Shown here piece by piece: positions 1 to 9,240 of a DNA stretch of 64,000 nt (positions are counted from its first letter, which is position 1; every line of letters starts with the position of its first letter). This DNA is from Paracoccus ravus (GTDB lineage: Bacteria; Pseudomonadota; Alphaproteobacteria; Rhodobacterales; Rhodobacteraceae): NCBI RefSeq assembly GCF_004522175.1, contig NZ_SDEB01000003.1, forward strand, positions 124,001 through 188,000, read 5' to 3'. Position numbers and translations under genes: made by a program. The notes beneath the pieces were generated by a model that saw nothing but the letters and a program-made list of their open reading frames with translations, did no database searches and was not told the origin of the DNA.

Positions 1-656
1 TAGGCGCCGTCGCGCATCACGGTCACGCGATCCGAGATGCGTTTGATCTCATCCATCTTGTGGCTGATATAGATGATGCCGACGCCCTCGGCCTTCAGCT
101 TGCGGATGATGGTGAAAAGTTCGGCGATTTCGGCGTCGTTCAGCGCGGCGGTCGGCTCGTCCATGATCAGCACGCGCGAGCGGTGCGACAACGCCTTGGC
201 GATCTCGACCATCTGCTGGCGGGCAATGGTCAACCCTTCGACCGGAGTGCGCGGGTCCATGGGGATATGCATCGCGGTAAAAATCGCGGCGGCATCGGCG
301 TTGAGCCTGTCCTCGTCCAGACGCCCGAAGGATAGCCGCGGCTCGCGTCCGATGAAGATATTCTGCGCCACGGTCAGGTCGCGCATCAGCGCAAGTTCCT
401 GATGGATAATTCCGATGCCTAGTTCCTGCGCGGCGCGCGGCGTTGGCAGCGCGACCTCGGCCCCGTCGATCAAGATGCGGCCATCATCGGGATGATAGAC
501 CCCGCTGAGGATCTTCATCAGCGTCGATTTGCCCGCGCCGTTCTCGCCCATCAGGGCATGGACCTCTCCGGCGCGGAGGTCGAAGCTCACCGATTTCAGG
601 GCATGCACGCCGGGGAAACGCTTGTCGATCCCCTCCATCTGCACCAGTTCGGCCAT
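1..656 (-). CDS. Sugar ABC transporter ATP-binding protein (partial, runs off left edge)
   Basis: The leftward frame begins at ATG 656 and continues past base 1, so only about 218 N-terminal residues are present. They form the first nucleotide-binding domain of an RbsA/XylG/MglA-type double ATPase. I see Walker A (GENGAGKST) near residue 35, a Q-loop region (IIHQELALM), and Walker B ([11 protein letters not shown]) followed by the H-loop (YISHKMDE). In this family such proteins power uptake of ribose, xylose or similar sugars by a CUT2 importer at the inner membrane. The gene lies 44 bases downstream of the SDR gene on the same strand, so the two are probably co-transcribed. The sugar cannot be named from this fragment. 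Confidence 0.9.
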   Translation of the reverse strand, partial: MAELVQMEGIDKRFPGVHALKSVSFDLRAGEVHALMGENGAGKSTLMKILSGVYHPDDGRILIDGAEVALPTPRAAQELGIGIIHQELALMRDLTVAQNIFIGREPRLSFGRLDEDRLNADAAAIFTAMHIPMDPRTPVEGLTIARQQMVEIAKALSHRSRVLIMDEPTAALNDAEIAELFTIIRKLKAEGVGIIYISHKMDEIKRISDRVTVMRDGA

Positions 657-700
657 GGTCCTCCCCTCCCCCAGCCCGCGATCCGCCGTTTTCGGCGCGA

Positions 701-1438
701 TCAGATCATCACGCCGCCATCGACCAGCAGCGCCTGCCCCGAAACGAAGCGGCTTTCATCCGACAGAAGATAGACCACCATCGGCGCGATATCCTCGACC
801 AAGGCGAGACGCCCCATCGGCTGACGCGCGATGAAATCCTTTTCCGCCTGAACCGGATCGGCGGCGGCGGCGATGCGCCCGCGTAAGGACGGCGTATCCA
901 CCGTGCCGGGGCAAAGCGCATTGCAGCGGATGCCCGCCTTGACGTAATCGGCAGCGATGGCCTTGGTCAGGCCGATCACGGCGGCCTTCGAAGCGCCGTA
1001 GGCGCAGCGGTTCTGGAAGCCTTTCACCGAGCTTGCCATTGACGCCATATTCACGATCGAGGCGGTGCCGGTCTGGCCCGCACGCTGCAGCATCCCCGGC
1101 AGGACGGCGCGGCAGAGCCGCATCATTGCCGTGACGTTCAGCGCGAAGGCGAAGTCCCAATCCCTGTCGTCGATATCGAGAAGCGTGCCATTATGAACCA
1201 CGCCCGCGCAATTGAAGAGCCCGTCGAGCGGCCCGACCTTGGCGGCGATCTCGGCAATCGCCTGCGGATCGGTCACGTCCAGCACGGCGGTCTCGATCCC
1301 GCCAAGGCCTGCCAGAAGCGCGCCGTCGCGATCGGTGGCGATCACTTTCGCACCCTCTGCGGCCAAGGCCTGAGCGCTTGCCCGGCCAATGCCCTGCCCG
1401 GCGGCGGTCACCAGAATGACCTTGTCCTTCAGCCGCAT
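701..1438 (-). CDS. SDR family NAD(P)-dependent oxidoreductase (sugar-acid or hydroxyacid dehydrogenase type)
   Basis: This 245-residue protein has all classical short-chain dehydrogenase marks: the nucleotide-binding motif TAAGQGIG at 11-18, NCAG at 76-79, Ser133, and the catalytic YGASK with Tyr147 and Lys151. An Arg at 144 just before the Tyr and the C-terminal [11 protein letters not shown] are typical of the branch holding cytosolic 3-hydroxybutyrate dehydrogenase (BDH2) and 2-keto-3-deoxy-L-fuconate dehydrogenase. The neighbouring sugar ABC ATPase and IclR regulator favour oxidation of a sugar-derived acid, but this is inference. It is the first gene of the leftward operon and is transcribed away from the IclR gene across a 98-base gap. 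Confidence 0.88.
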   Translation of the reverse strand: MRLKDKVILVTAAGQGIGRASAQALAAEGAKVIATDRDGALLAGLGGIETAVLDVTDPQAIAEIAAKVGPLDGLFNCAGVVHNGTLLDIDDRDWDFAFALNVTAMMRLCRAVLPGMLQRAGQTGTASIVNMASMASSVKGFQNRCAYGASKAAVIGLTKAIAADYVKAGIRCNALCPGTVDTPSLRGRIAAAADPVQAEKDFIARQPMGRLALVEDIAPMVVYLLSDESRFVSGQALLVDGGVMI

Positions 1439-1465
1439 CGGACCCTCCCCAGCCGTCCGCTTCTG

Positions 1466-1496
1466 TTCTTATATGAACATGCTATTCACATATGAA
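1466..1496. promoter_or_regulatory. Paired 12-bp inverted repeats, probable IclR operators
   Basis: The divergent gap between the SDR and IclR genes holds two copies of TTC-N6-GAA: TTCTTATATGAA at 1466-1477 and TTCACATATGAA at 1485-1496. Their starts are 19 bases apart, close to two helical turns. IclR proteins are dimers or tetramers that often bind paired palindromes near their own gene, so this is a likely binding region controlling both directions. The assignment to this regulator is inferred from position. Confidence 0.65.
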
Positions 1497-1536
1497 TTAA
1501 TGTGGCAAGTATTTTCTTGGCGGGAGGAGGAAGACC

Positions 1537-2316
1537 ATGACCGAGAACACGCAGGACCAAGAGGTGGACCGCTATCGCGCGCCCGCATTGGACAAGGGTC
1601 TGGATATTCTGGAGGTGCTGGCCGATCAGGCGCGCGGCTTGACTCGAGCAGAGATCGTCAAGGAAATGGGACTGAGCCCCTCGCAGATCTACCGGATGCT
1701 CGAACGACTGGTCGCGCGCGGCTATGTCACGCGAATCGAGGGCGGCGATCGCTACGCGCTGACGATGAAGCTGTTTCTGCTCGCGACGCGGCATCCGCCC
1801 TTGCGGCGGCTGGTGGCGCAGGCCCAGCCCCTGATGGATGATTTCGCGCGCGCGCATCGCCAGTCCTGCCATCTGGTCAGTCCCGAACAGGGCTGTGGTA
1901 TCATCGTCGCACAGGCGAGCCCTATGGGTCACTGGGAATTTCGCGCGCGTCTCGGCGGGCAGCTTGATATTTTCACCACCGGCTCCGGCCTGACGCTTCT
2001 GGCCTTTCAGCCGCAGGATCAGGCCGCCGAGATCCTGGGGCAATGGGGTGTCGCCGACGCCACGACACGTCTGGCCGAGGCATTTCCGCATCTGGCCGAG
2101 ACGCGGCGCATGGGCTACCGCATCCAGCCGTCGCGGTATTTGGTCGGCGTTACGGACATGAGCGCGCCGGTTCTGGGGCCGAACGGGAATGCCTGCGCCG
2201 CCCTGACCTGCGCCTATATCGAACATCCCGAGGATCGCGGGACGGAAAGCCGCGATCTTGCACTTACCGCGCTGATCCGCTTGGCGGCGGAACTTTCCTG
2301 CCCCGAAAGCCGCTGA
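1537..2316 (+). CDS. IclR family transcriptional regulator
   Basis: The 259-residue protein has an N-terminal winged helix-turn-helix (about residues 17-75; LTRAEIVKEMGLSPSQIYRMLERL is the recognition region) followed by an IclR effector domain with the usual GSGLTLLAF and late GVTDMSAPV segments. The ATG at 1537 lies 8 bases after GGGAGGAGG, a strong ribosome site. IclR proteins commonly control sugar and aromatic acid catabolism and bind a pathway metabolite. Here the regulator is divergent from the SDR and sugar ABC operon, which is its probable target. The ligand is unknown. Confidence 0.92.
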   Translation: MTENTQDQEVDRYRAPALDKGLDILEVLADQARGLTRAEIVKEMGLSPSQIYRMLERLVARGYVTRIEGGDRYALTMKLFLLATRHPPLRRLVAQAQPLMDDFARAHRQSCHLVSPEQGCGIIVAQASPMGHWEFRARLGGQLDIFTTGSGLTLLAFQPQDQAAEILGQWGVADATTRLAEAFPHLAETRRMGYRIQPSRYLVGVTDMSAPVLGPNGNACAALTCAYIEHPEDRGTESRDLALTALIRLAAELSCPESR

Positions 2317-3261
2317 CCGGCCTTAACTCTATGGAGCATCACCTTGACCTGCGTGTTCCAAGTGATCGTGGGGAGGTTGAACCAACAGTTTGCCCATAGG
2401 CCGGATGCGCCGCACCGAGCACATGTCCTCGGCACACCCGGTGCCAATGGTGGGCCCTGCAATAATCGGAATCGCCTTGATGCCAATTGCCGACGTGGGT
2501 TTTCGATCCGCGCGCGCTGCACCGCTTCCATTCGCTCCCTCGTGAAGACCAGGCAGCCTTCTCAGCTTCACCCCAACAGTCGCGGCCAGGACTATTATCA
2601 TTGACATCGTGTTGACCCTCGGTTCGGCTTCTGGGCGTCGGCATTGCCAGGGCGCGGGATCAGCCTTCGATAGCCTCACCTTCGGGAAACCGGTCCGCTC
2701 CTCGACCACGAGGCCGTCAAACACCACGTAAAATGTTTACTTGCCCAGCCGAAGTTCGCGGCACTGCGCCGGGCCGACTGCGGCGAGGCCGCTTGCGCTG
2801 CGCACGCCGCTTAAGATCGATCGGGCGGGCTTGCCCGTCACGATAAACCTGTCGTCACCGACCCGACCGGCCTTGGGACAGTTGGCTGTCCTGCGCTCAC
2901 GGTCACAAGGTCCGTGATGGGCGCTTGGTCGCCTCTCATCGGGTACCGCGTGCCTTTAAGGCGCTGGCCATTGCCCGGTGTGACGGGGGGCATGCGGGAC
3001 GCTCAAGCTGCTGGTCCGGACCGAACTTCTCATTCTCGCTAACCGGGTTCACGCCGACCTGACATCATCCGAGCGATGCGATCTTCTCGAAATCCTCGAA
3101 GGCCGCCCGCGCGGCGCTCGACGATCGTCTCCGGCCAAAGTTCCGGTCGCACATCGGCAGGCGGCTTCGACGCTTCTCCCTTGGCAGACGGCAGCTTCGG
3201 TCGCCTCATCCACGACGCCCGCCGCCTAACCTTGACCGGAGAGAGTACCTTGACAGATGAG
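2317..3261. other. About 0.95 kb without a recognisable intact gene
   Basis: All six frames are short, and none combines a plausible start, ribosome site and protein-like composition. One forward stretch at about 3000-3110 reads like coding DNA (LVRTELLILANRVHADL, then SSERCDLLEILEGR) but is closed by upstream stops and lacks a start. It may be a remnant of a lost gene. I could not link it to a family and saw no insertion-sequence ends. Confidence 0.5.
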
Positions 3262-3274
3262 AATGCTTCGCATT
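3262..3274. promoter_or_regulatory. Palindrome upstream of the metal ABC operon, possible Fur/Mur-type metal box
   Basis: The sequence AATGC-TTC-GCATT is a perfect inverted repeat 40 bases upstream of the sitA-like start. Manganese and iron import operons in alphaproteobacteria are often controlled by Fur-family proteins (Mur) or by MntR through short AT-containing palindromes in this position. The match to a named consensus is only partial, so the regulator is unassigned. Confidence 0.35.
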
Positions 3275-3314
3275 TACATGAACCCGACAGGTTTTCGACC
3301 GAGAGGGTTCAAGG

Positions 3315-4235
3315 ATGACGGGTGCAATGACGAAACTGGCCGCGATCGCGGCATTGGGTGCGATCTGGTCCGGCCCGGCAGTTGCGCAGGACAGGCTCAA
3401 GGTCGTCACCACCTTCACCGTCCTGCAGGACATGGCGCAGCACGTGGCCGGGGATGCCGCGGACGTGGTCTCGATCACCAAGCCGGGGGCCGAGATCCAC
3501 GGCTATGAGCCGACGCCCCGCGACATCGTCGGCGCGCAGGATGCCGACCTGATCCTGTGGAACGGGCTGAACCTCGAACGCTGGTTCGAGCAGTTCCTGC
3601 GCAACCTCGGCGACGTGCCCTCGGCCACGCTCAGCGACGGCATCACGCCCTTGCCGATCAGCTCGGGCAGCTACCAGGGCAAGGCCAACCCGCATGCCTG
3701 GATGGGCCTCGACAATGCGCTGATCTATGTCGAGAACATCCGCAAGGCGCTGTCCGAGCATGACCCGGCCCATGCCGAGACCTATGCCCGGAATGCCGAA
3801 AGCTACGGCAAGGAATTGCGCGCCGCGATCGACCCCCTGCGCGCCCGCATCGCCGAGATCCCCGAGCAGCAGCGCTGGCTGGTGACCTGCGAGGGCGCCT
3901 TCAGCTATCTGGCGCGGGATTTCGGCATGAAGGAGCTGTATCTCTGGCCGATCAATGCCGACCAGATGGGCACGCCGCGCCAGATCCGCGGCGTCATCGA
4001 CGGCGTGCGCGAGAACCACATCCCCACCGTCTTCTGCGAAAGCACGGTCAATACCGCCCCGGCCGAGCAGGTGGCGCGCGAGACCGGGGCGAAGTTCGGC
4101 GGCGTGCTCTATGTCGACAGCCTCTCCGAGCCGGATGGCCCGGTCCCGACCTACCTCGACCTGCTGCGCGTCACCTCGCAGACCATCGCCGACGGGCTGA
4201 GCAAGAACCTGACCGAGGCGAAGGCCCAGCCATGA
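3315..4235 (+). CDS. sitA: Manganese/iron ABC transporter substrate-binding protein
   Basis: This 306-residue periplasmic protein belongs to cluster A-1 metal binders. A signal peptide ends near Ala24 (GPAVAQ). The four expected ligands are visible: His62 (EIHGYEP), His127 (NPHAWM), Glu193 (CEGAFSYL) and Asp268 (YVDSL). Glu at the third ligand is the SitA/PsaA pattern for Mn(II) or Fe(II); zinc-specific ZnuA has His there. It captures metal and delivers it to the membrane complex encoded by the next three genes, with which it overlaps by four bases. The ATG at 3327 (MTKLAA) has better spacing to AAGGA than 3315 and may be the true start. Confidence 0.92.
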   Translation: MTGAMTKLAAIAALGAIWSGPAVAQDRLKVVTTFTVLQDMAQHVAGDAADVVSITKPGAEIHGYEPTPRDIVGAQDADLILWNGLNLERWFEQFLRNLGDVPSATLSDGITPLPISSGSYQGKANPHAWMGLDNALIYVENIRKALSEHDPAHAETYARNAESYGKELRAAIDPLRARIAEIPEQQRWLVTCEGAFSYLARDFGMKELYLWPINADQMGTPRQIRGVIDGVRENHIPTVFCESTVNTAPAEQVARETGAKFGGVLYVDSLSEPDGPVPTYLDLLRVTSQTIADGLSKNLTEAKAQP

Positions 4236-5104
4236 ACGCAGCATCGAGGCAGGCCGGCCCCGGCATCGAGGCGCGGGACGTCACCGTCGCCTATCGCAAC
4301 GGCCACACCGCCCTGCGCCACGCGAGCTTCGCCATCCCGCAAGGCACGATCACCGCGCTGGTCGGGGTGAACGGCGCGGGCAAGTCGACGCTCTTCAAGG
4401 CGATCATGGGCTTCGTGCCCGCCGCCGGCGGCCAGATCAGCGTCCTCGGCATGAGCGTCCCCGAGGCCCTGAAGCGCAACCTGGTCGCCTATGTCCCGCA
4501 ATCCGAGGAGGTGGACTGGAGCTTCCCGGTCCTTGTCGAGGATGTCGTGATGATGGGCCGCTATGGCCATATGGGCTTCCTGCGCCGCCCGCGCGCCGCC
4601 GACCGTGCCGCGGTCGAGGCCGCGCTGGCGCGGGTCGACATGCTGGATTTCCGCCACCGCCAGATCGGCGAGCTCTCCGGCGGCCAGAAGAAACGGGTCT
4701 TCCTGGCGCGGGCGCTGGCGCAGGACGGCCGGGTCATCCTGCTCGACGAGCCCTTCACCGGCGTCGATGTCCGCACCGAGGAGCAGATCATCCGCCTGCT
4801 GCGCGAATTGCGCGACGAGGGGCGGGTGATGCTGGTCTCGACCCACAATCTCGGCTCGGTGCCGGAATTCTGCGACCGCGTGGTGCTGGTCAAGGGCACG
4901 GTGCTGGCGCATGGCCCGACCGAGACGACCTTCACCCGCGCCAATCTCGAGGCGGCCTTCGGCGGCGTGCTGCGGAATTTCACCCTCGGCGGCGAGGCGC
5001 TGCATGACGACGACGATCCGCGCCGGGTCTCGATCCTGACCGATGACGAACGCCCGCTCGTGCAATATGGCGAGCGCACCCGCGTGAACGAGCCCGGCGC
5101 ATGA
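4232..5104 (+). CDS. sitB: Manganese/iron ABC transporter ATP-binding protein
   Basis: This 290-residue single-domain ABC ATPase has Walker [10 protein letters not shown] near residue 45, signature LSGGQKKR, Walker B VILLDEPF and the switch His in STHNLG. It hydrolyses ATP to drive metal import through SitC and SitD. The start ATG overlaps the end of sitA (ATGA) and its own stop overlaps sitC, which indicates translational coupling. The C-terminal tail beyond the ATPase core (about residues 245-290) is acidic and arginine-rich (HDDDDPRR), as in other SitB-type proteins. Confidence 0.93.
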   Translation: MNAASRQAGPGIEARDVTVAYRNGHTALRHASFAIPQGTITALVGVNGAGKSTLFKAIMGFVPAAGGQISVLGMSVPEALKRNLVAYVPQSEEVDWSFPVLVEDVVMMGRYGHMGFLRRPRAADRAAVEAALARVDMLDFRHRQIGELSGGQKKRVFLARALAQDGRVILLDEPFTGVDVRTEEQIIRLLRELRDEGRVMLVSTHNLGSVPEFCDRVVLVKGTVLAHGPTETTFTRANLEAAFGGVLRNFTLGGEALHDDDDPRRVSILTDDERPLVQYGERTRVNEPGA

Positions 5105-5964
5105 GCGTGCTTCTCGAGCCTTTCACCTATGGCTACATGACCAATGCCATGTGGGTCTCGGCGCTGGTCGGCGGGGTCTGCGCCTTCCTCTCCGCCTATC
5201 TGGTCCTCAAGGGCTGGTCGCTGATCGGGGATGCCTTGTCCCATTCCGTCGTGCCGGGAGTCGCGGGGGCCTACATGCTGGGCCTGCCCTTCGCGCTGGG
5301 GGCCTTCCTCTCGGGCGGGCTCGCGGCGCTCGCCATGCTCTTCCTGTCGGATCGTTCGGGACTGAAGATCGACGTGGTGATCGGGATGATCTTCACCGCC
5401 TTCTTCGGGCTCGGGCTCTTCATGGTTTCGATCAATCCCATGGCGATCTCGGTCCAGACCATCACGATGGGCAATATCCTTGCCATCACCCCCGAGGACA
5501 CGCTGCAGCTCGCGATCATCGGCTTCGTCTCGCTGGCGGTGCTCGTCGCGAAATGGAAGGACCTGATGGTGGTGTTCTTCGACGAGAGCCATGCCCGCTC
5601 GATCGGGCTGCGGGCGGGCGCGCTCAAGGCGGTGTTCTTCGCCCTGCTCTCGGCCTGCGTGGTGGCGGCGATGCAGACGGTCGGGGCCTTCCTCGTGGTC
5701 GCCATGGTCATCACCCCCGGCGCGACCGCCTACCTGATCTGCGACCGCTTCCCGCGCCTGATCGCGCTGTCGGTCGCGATCGGCACGCTGACGAGCTTCT
5801 TCGGCGCCTATCTGAGCTATTTCCTCGACGGCGCGACCGGGGGCATCATCGTCTGCCTGCAGACGCTGATCTTCCTGGCGGTCTTCGTCTGGGCCCCGAA
5901 GCACGGGCTTCTGGCGGCGCGGCGCAAGGCCGCCGCGGCCATGCGCGAGGAGGTCAGGCCATGA
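5101..5964 (+). CDS. sitC: Manganese/iron ABC transporter permease
   Basis: The 287-residue integral membrane protein of the ABC-3 metal permease family has about eight hydrophobic segments. The N-terminal [20 protein letters not shown] stretch is the conserved early motif of the family. It forms the inner-membrane channel with the next gene product. The start ATG overlaps the sitB stop by four bases and the stop overlaps sitD, so the four genes form a tight operon. Its sequence parallels SitD throughout, as expected for a heterodimer of paralogues. Confidence 0.92.
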   Translation: MSVLLEPFTYGYMTNAMWVSALVGGVCAFLSAYLVLKGWSLIGDALSHSVVPGVAGAYMLGLPFALGAFLSGGLAALAMLFLSDRSGLKIDVVIGMIFTAFFGLGLFMVSINPMAISVQTITMGNILAITPEDTLQLAIIGFVSLAVLVAKWKDLMVVFFDESHARSIGLRAGALKAVFFALLSACVVAAMQTVGAFLVVAMVITPGATAYLICDRFPRLIALSVAIGTLTSFFGAYLSYFLDGATGGIIVCLQTLIFLAVFVWAPKHGLLAARRKAAAAMREEVRP

Positions 5965-6788
5965 TCGAGACGCTGCTGCAGCCCTTCCAGTTTCCCTTCA
6001 TGCAGAACGCTTTCCTGATCGCGGCCCTGGTCGCGGTGCCGACGGCGCTGCTCTCCTGCTTCCTCGTCCTCAAGGGCTGGGCGCTGATGGGCGACGCGGT
6101 GAGCCATGCCGTGCTGCCGGGGATCGTGCTGGCCTATATCCTCGGCCTGCCGCTGATCCTCGGGGCGTTCCTGGCCGGCATGGTGACCTCGGTCGCGGCG
6201 GGCTTCGTCACCGAGAACAGCCGGGTGAAGCCCGATACCGTGCTGGGGGTGATCTTCTCGGGGATGTTCGGGCTGGGGATCGTTCTTTACACCGCGATCA
6301 CCTCGGATGCGCATCTCGACTACATCCTGTTCGGCAACATGCTGGGCATCGGCGCGGCGGATCTGTGGACGGCGGGCAGCATCTCGGCGCTGGTCTCGGC
6401 GGCGCTGCTGCTGAAATGGAAGGACCTGATGCTGCATGCCTTCGACCCCGCGCAGGCGCGGGCGAGCGGCCTGCCGGTGAGGCTGCTACATTACGGCCTG
6501 CTCGCGCTGATCTCGCTGACCATCGTCGCGACGCTCTCCGCGACCGGGCTGATCCTCGCCGTGGGCCTGCTGATCGCGCCGGGGGCAATCGCCTTCCTGC
6601 TGGTCCGGAGTTTTCCCGTCATGCTGGTCACGGCCGTGCTGGTCTGTCTCGGCGCCATGCTGGCCGGGGTCTATGCCAGCTTCTTCCTCGACAGCGCCCC
6701 TGCCCCGACGGTCATCCTGATCCTGACCGCGATCTTCGTCGCGGCCTTCCTGCGCCGCACCTGGCAGAGCCGCCGCGCGGCGGTCTGA
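5961..6788 (+). CDS. sitD: Manganese/iron ABC transporter permease
   Basis: This 275-residue second ABC-3 permease is paralogous to SitC (LVLKGWALMGDAVSHAVLPG near the N terminus) and has a similar pattern of eight hydrophobic segments. I chose ATG 5961 because it overlaps the sitC stop (ATGA) and begins at the same conserved position as SitC. The open frame extends further upstream, but that part is the shadow of sitC. It is the last gene of the metal operon and is followed by a strong hairpin terminator. Confidence 0.92.
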   Translation: MIETLLQPFQFPFMQNAFLIAALVAVPTALLSCFLVLKGWALMGDAVSHAVLPGIVLAYILGLPLILGAFLAGMVTSVAAGFVTENSRVKPDTVLGVIFSGMFGLGIVLYTAITSDAHLDYILFGNMLGIGAADLWTAGSISALVSAALLLKWKDLMLHAFDPAQARASGLPVRLLHYGLLALISLTIVATLSATGLILAVGLLIAPGAIAFLLVRSFPVMLVTAVLVCLGAMLAGVYASFFLDSAPAPTVILILTAIFVAAFLRRTWQSRRAAV

Positions 6789-6819
6789 GGCTTCGGGCGC
6801 GACCGCCCGAAGCCGTTTT
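6789..6819. terminator. Bidirectional intrinsic terminator between sitD and the decarboxylase gene
   Basis: An 11-bp perfect stem (GGCTTCGGGCG at 6789-6799 and CGCCCGAAGCC at 6804-6814) with a four-base loop is followed by TTTT at 6816-6819. It lies directly after the sitD stop and just before the leftward decarboxylase stop, so it can end transcripts from both sides. Confidence 0.85.
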
Positions 6820-6821
6820 CG

Positions 6822-9107
6822 TCAGACCACGCAATCCGCGAAATAGTGGATCTGGCCATCCGCGCCGGTCTCCTGCACGAGACCGTGGATGTCGGTCTCG
6901 AAGCCCGGGCATTCGCGGGCGAATTCGCGGTTGAACTTCAGATACTCGACGATCTTGCGGTTGAAGACCTCGCCCGGGATCAGCAGCGGGATGCCCGGCG
7001 GATAGGGCGTCACGAGGCTCGTGGTGATGCGCCCCTCCAGCTCGTCGATCGGCACGCGCTGGGTGGTGCGCTGCGCGATATGGGCGAAAGCGTCGCTGGG
7101 CTTCATCGCCGGGGTCAGCTCGCTCAGATACATGTCGGTCGAGAGCACCGCGACATCGTATTTCGCATAGAGCGCATGGACATGCTGGCAGAGGTCGCGC
7201 AGGCCCATGCGTTCGTAGCGCGGATGCTTGGCGCAGAATTCCGGCATGGTGCGCCACATCGGCTGGTTCTTGGCGTAATCGTCCTTGAACTGCTGCAGCG
7301 CCGTCAGGAGCGTGTTCCAGCGGCCCTTGGTGATGCCGATGGTGAACATGATGAAGAAGCTGTAGAGCCCGGTCTTCTCGACCACGACGCCATGCTCGGC
7401 GAGATACTTGGTGACGATCGAGGCCGGGATGCCGGTCTCTTCGAAGCGTCCGTCGAGATTGAGGCCGGGGGTGATGATCGTCGTCTTGATCGGGTCGAGC
7501 ATGTTGAAGCCCGGCGCCATGTCGCCGAACCCGTGCCAGGCATCCTCGCCGTCGCGCTGGACGCCCTCGGCATCGGTGCGGCGCAGGATCCAGTCCTTGG
7601 CGCGGCCGATGCCCTCTTCCTCGGGGGCGTCCGGACCCCAGACCTGGAACCACCAGTCATCCTCGCCGAACTCGGCATCGACCTTGCTCATGGCGCGGCG
7701 GAAATCCATCGCCTCGGCGATGCTTTCCTCGACCAGCGCCGTGCCCGAGGGCGGTTCCATCATCGCCGCCGCGACATCGCAGCTCGCGATGATCGAATAT
7801 TGCGGGCTGGTCGAGGTGTGCATCAGGTAGGCTTCGTTGAAGAGATGCCGGTCGAGCTTGGTGTCCTGCGAATCCTGCACGAGGACGTGGCTCGCCTGGC
7901 TGATCCCGGCGAGCAGCTTGTGGATCGACTGCGTCGCGTAGGTCACCGAATGCCGGGTGCGCGGCCGCTTGCGGCCCATCGAGTGGAAATGGCCGTAGAA
8001 CGGGTGGAAGGCGGCGTGGGGCAGCCAGGCCTCGTCGAAATGCAGGTTCTCGACATAGCCGTCGAGCATCCCCTTGATCGTCTCGGTATTGTAGAGCACG
8101 CCGTCATAGGTCGACTGGGTCAGCGTCATGATGCGCGGCTTGACCTGCTCGGCATCGACGCCGTCCAGAAGCGGGTTGGCGCGGATCTTGGCCTTGATGG
8201 TCTCGATCTCGAACTCGCTATGCGGGATCGGGCCGATAATGCCGAAATGGTTGCGCGTCGGGCGCAGGAAGACCGGCACTGCCCCGGTCATGATGATCGA
8301 ATGCAGGATGGACTTGTGGCAGTTGCGGTCCACGACCACGACATCGCCCGGCGCGACGGTGTGGTGCCAGACCATCTTGTTCGAGGTCGAGGTGCCATTG
8401 GTCACGAAGAAGCAATGGTCGGCATTGAAGATGCGCGCCGCATTGCGCTCGGAGGCGCCGATGGCGCCGTTGTGGTCCAGAAGCTGGCCCAGTTCCTCGA
8501 CCGCGTTGCAGACATCCGCCCGCAGCATGTTCTCGCCATAGAACTGGTGATACATCTGCCCGATCGGGCTTTTCAGGAAGGCGACGCCGCCGGAATGGCC
8601 CGGGCAGTGCCAGGAATAGGAGCCGTCCTCGGCATAGTCGAGCAGCGCCTTGAAGAAGGGCGGCTGGATGCCTTCCAGATAGGTCTTGGCTTCGCGGATG
8701 ATGTGGCGCGCGACGAATTCCGGCGTGTCCTCGAACATGTGGATGAAGCCATGCAGCTCGCGCAGGATGTCGTTCGGGATATGCCGGCTGGTCTTGGTCT
8801 CGCCATAGACATAGATCGGCACGTCCTCGTTCTTGCGCCGCACCTCGTGGATGAAGCTGCGCAGGTCCTCGATCACCGGGTCGTCATCGGGACCGTTGCT
8901 GAATTCCTCGTCGTCGATGGACAGCACGAAAGCGCTGGCGCGGGATTGCTGCTGAGCGAATTGCGAGAGATCGCCATAGCTCGTCACGCCGAGGACTTCG
9001 AAACCCTCTTTCTCGATGGCCTCGGCCATGGCGCGGATCCCCAGACCCGAAGAGTTCTCGGAACGGAAATCCTCGTCGATGATGACGATGGGAAAGCGGA
9101 ATTTCAT
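6822..9107 (-). CDS. Orn/Lys/Arg decarboxylase class I (PLP-dependent, AdiA/LdcC-like)
   Basis: This protein of about 760 residues has the full three-part layout of the acid-stress decarboxylases: an N-terminal response-regulator-like wing (FPIVIIDEDF onward), a PLP-binding fold, and a C-terminal domain. The PLP lysine lies in ATQSIHKLLAG and the cofactor Asp in HFDEAWLPHA (Lys399 and Asp360 counted from the upstream ATG at 9113). The reaction removes CO2 from arginine, lysine or ornithine to give a polyamine precursor and consumes a proton. The exact substrate cannot be read from motifs. I prefer ATG 9107 because AGGAG lies seven bases upstream; ATG 9113 is only one or two bases from it. No antiporter gene is adjacent, which argues for polyamine synthesis rather than a classical acid-resistance pair. 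Confidence 0.9.
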   Translation of the reverse strand: MKFRFPIVIIDEDFRSENSSGLGIRAMAEAIEKEGFEVLGVTSYGDLSQFAQQQSRASAFVLSIDDEEFSNGPDDDPVIEDLRSFIHEVRRKNEDVPIYVYGETKTSRHIPNDILRELHGFIHMFEDTPEFVARHIIREAKTYLEGIQPPFFKALLDYAEDGSYSWHCPGHSGGVAFLKSPIGQMYHQFYGENMLRADVCNAVEELGQLLDHNGAIGASERNAARIFNADHCFFVTNGTSTSNKMVWHHTVAPGDVVVVDRNCHKSILHSIIMTGAVPVFLRPTRNHFGIIGPIPHSEFEIETIKAKIRANPLLDGVDAEQVKPRIMTLTQSTYDGVLYNTETIKGMLDGYVENLHFDEAWLPHAAFHPFYGHFHSMGRKRPRTRHSVTYATQSIHKLLAGISQASHVLVQDSQDTKLDRHLFNEAYLMHTSTSPQYSIIASCDVAAAMMEPPSGTALVEESIAEAMDFRRAMSKVDAEFGEDDWWFQVWGPDAPEEEGIGRAKDWILRRTDAEGVQRDGEDAWHGFGDMAPGFNMLDPIKTTIITPGLNLDGRFEETGIPASIVTKYLAEHGVVVEKTGLYSFFIMFTIGITKGRWNTLLTALQQFKDDYAKNQPMWRTMPEFCAKHPRYERMGLRDLCQHVHALYAKYDVAVLSTDMYLSELTPAMKPSDAFAHIAQRTTQRVPIDELEGRITTSLVTPYPPGIPLLIPGEVFNRKIVEYLKFNREFARECPGFETDIHGLVQETGADGQIHYFADCVV

Positions 9108-9240
9108 GGGCATTCTCCTGCGGGTGCAGACCGGAGGGCCGGGGTGTCAATCTTGCGCGCTTCTTGTCCCTGCGGACCGCAGCGTCAAGTGGCAATGGTC
9201 ATGTGAAAGATCTACGACAATGAGCCCCCTGCCCCACCGG

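Noticed and set aside
2329..2727. A 132-codon minus-strand frame in the 2.3-3.3 kb gap
   Set aside because: There is no ribosome site, the composition is not protein-like and overlapping frames of similar length exist on both strands.
3315..4235. ZnuA-type zinc-binding protein
   Set aside because: The third ligand is Glu193 and there is no His-rich loop, which is the manganese/iron pattern.
6846..9206. A 786-codon plus-strand frame opposite the decarboxylase gene
   Set aside because: The composition is shadow-like and the opposite strand encodes a complete decarboxylase with PLP lysine.
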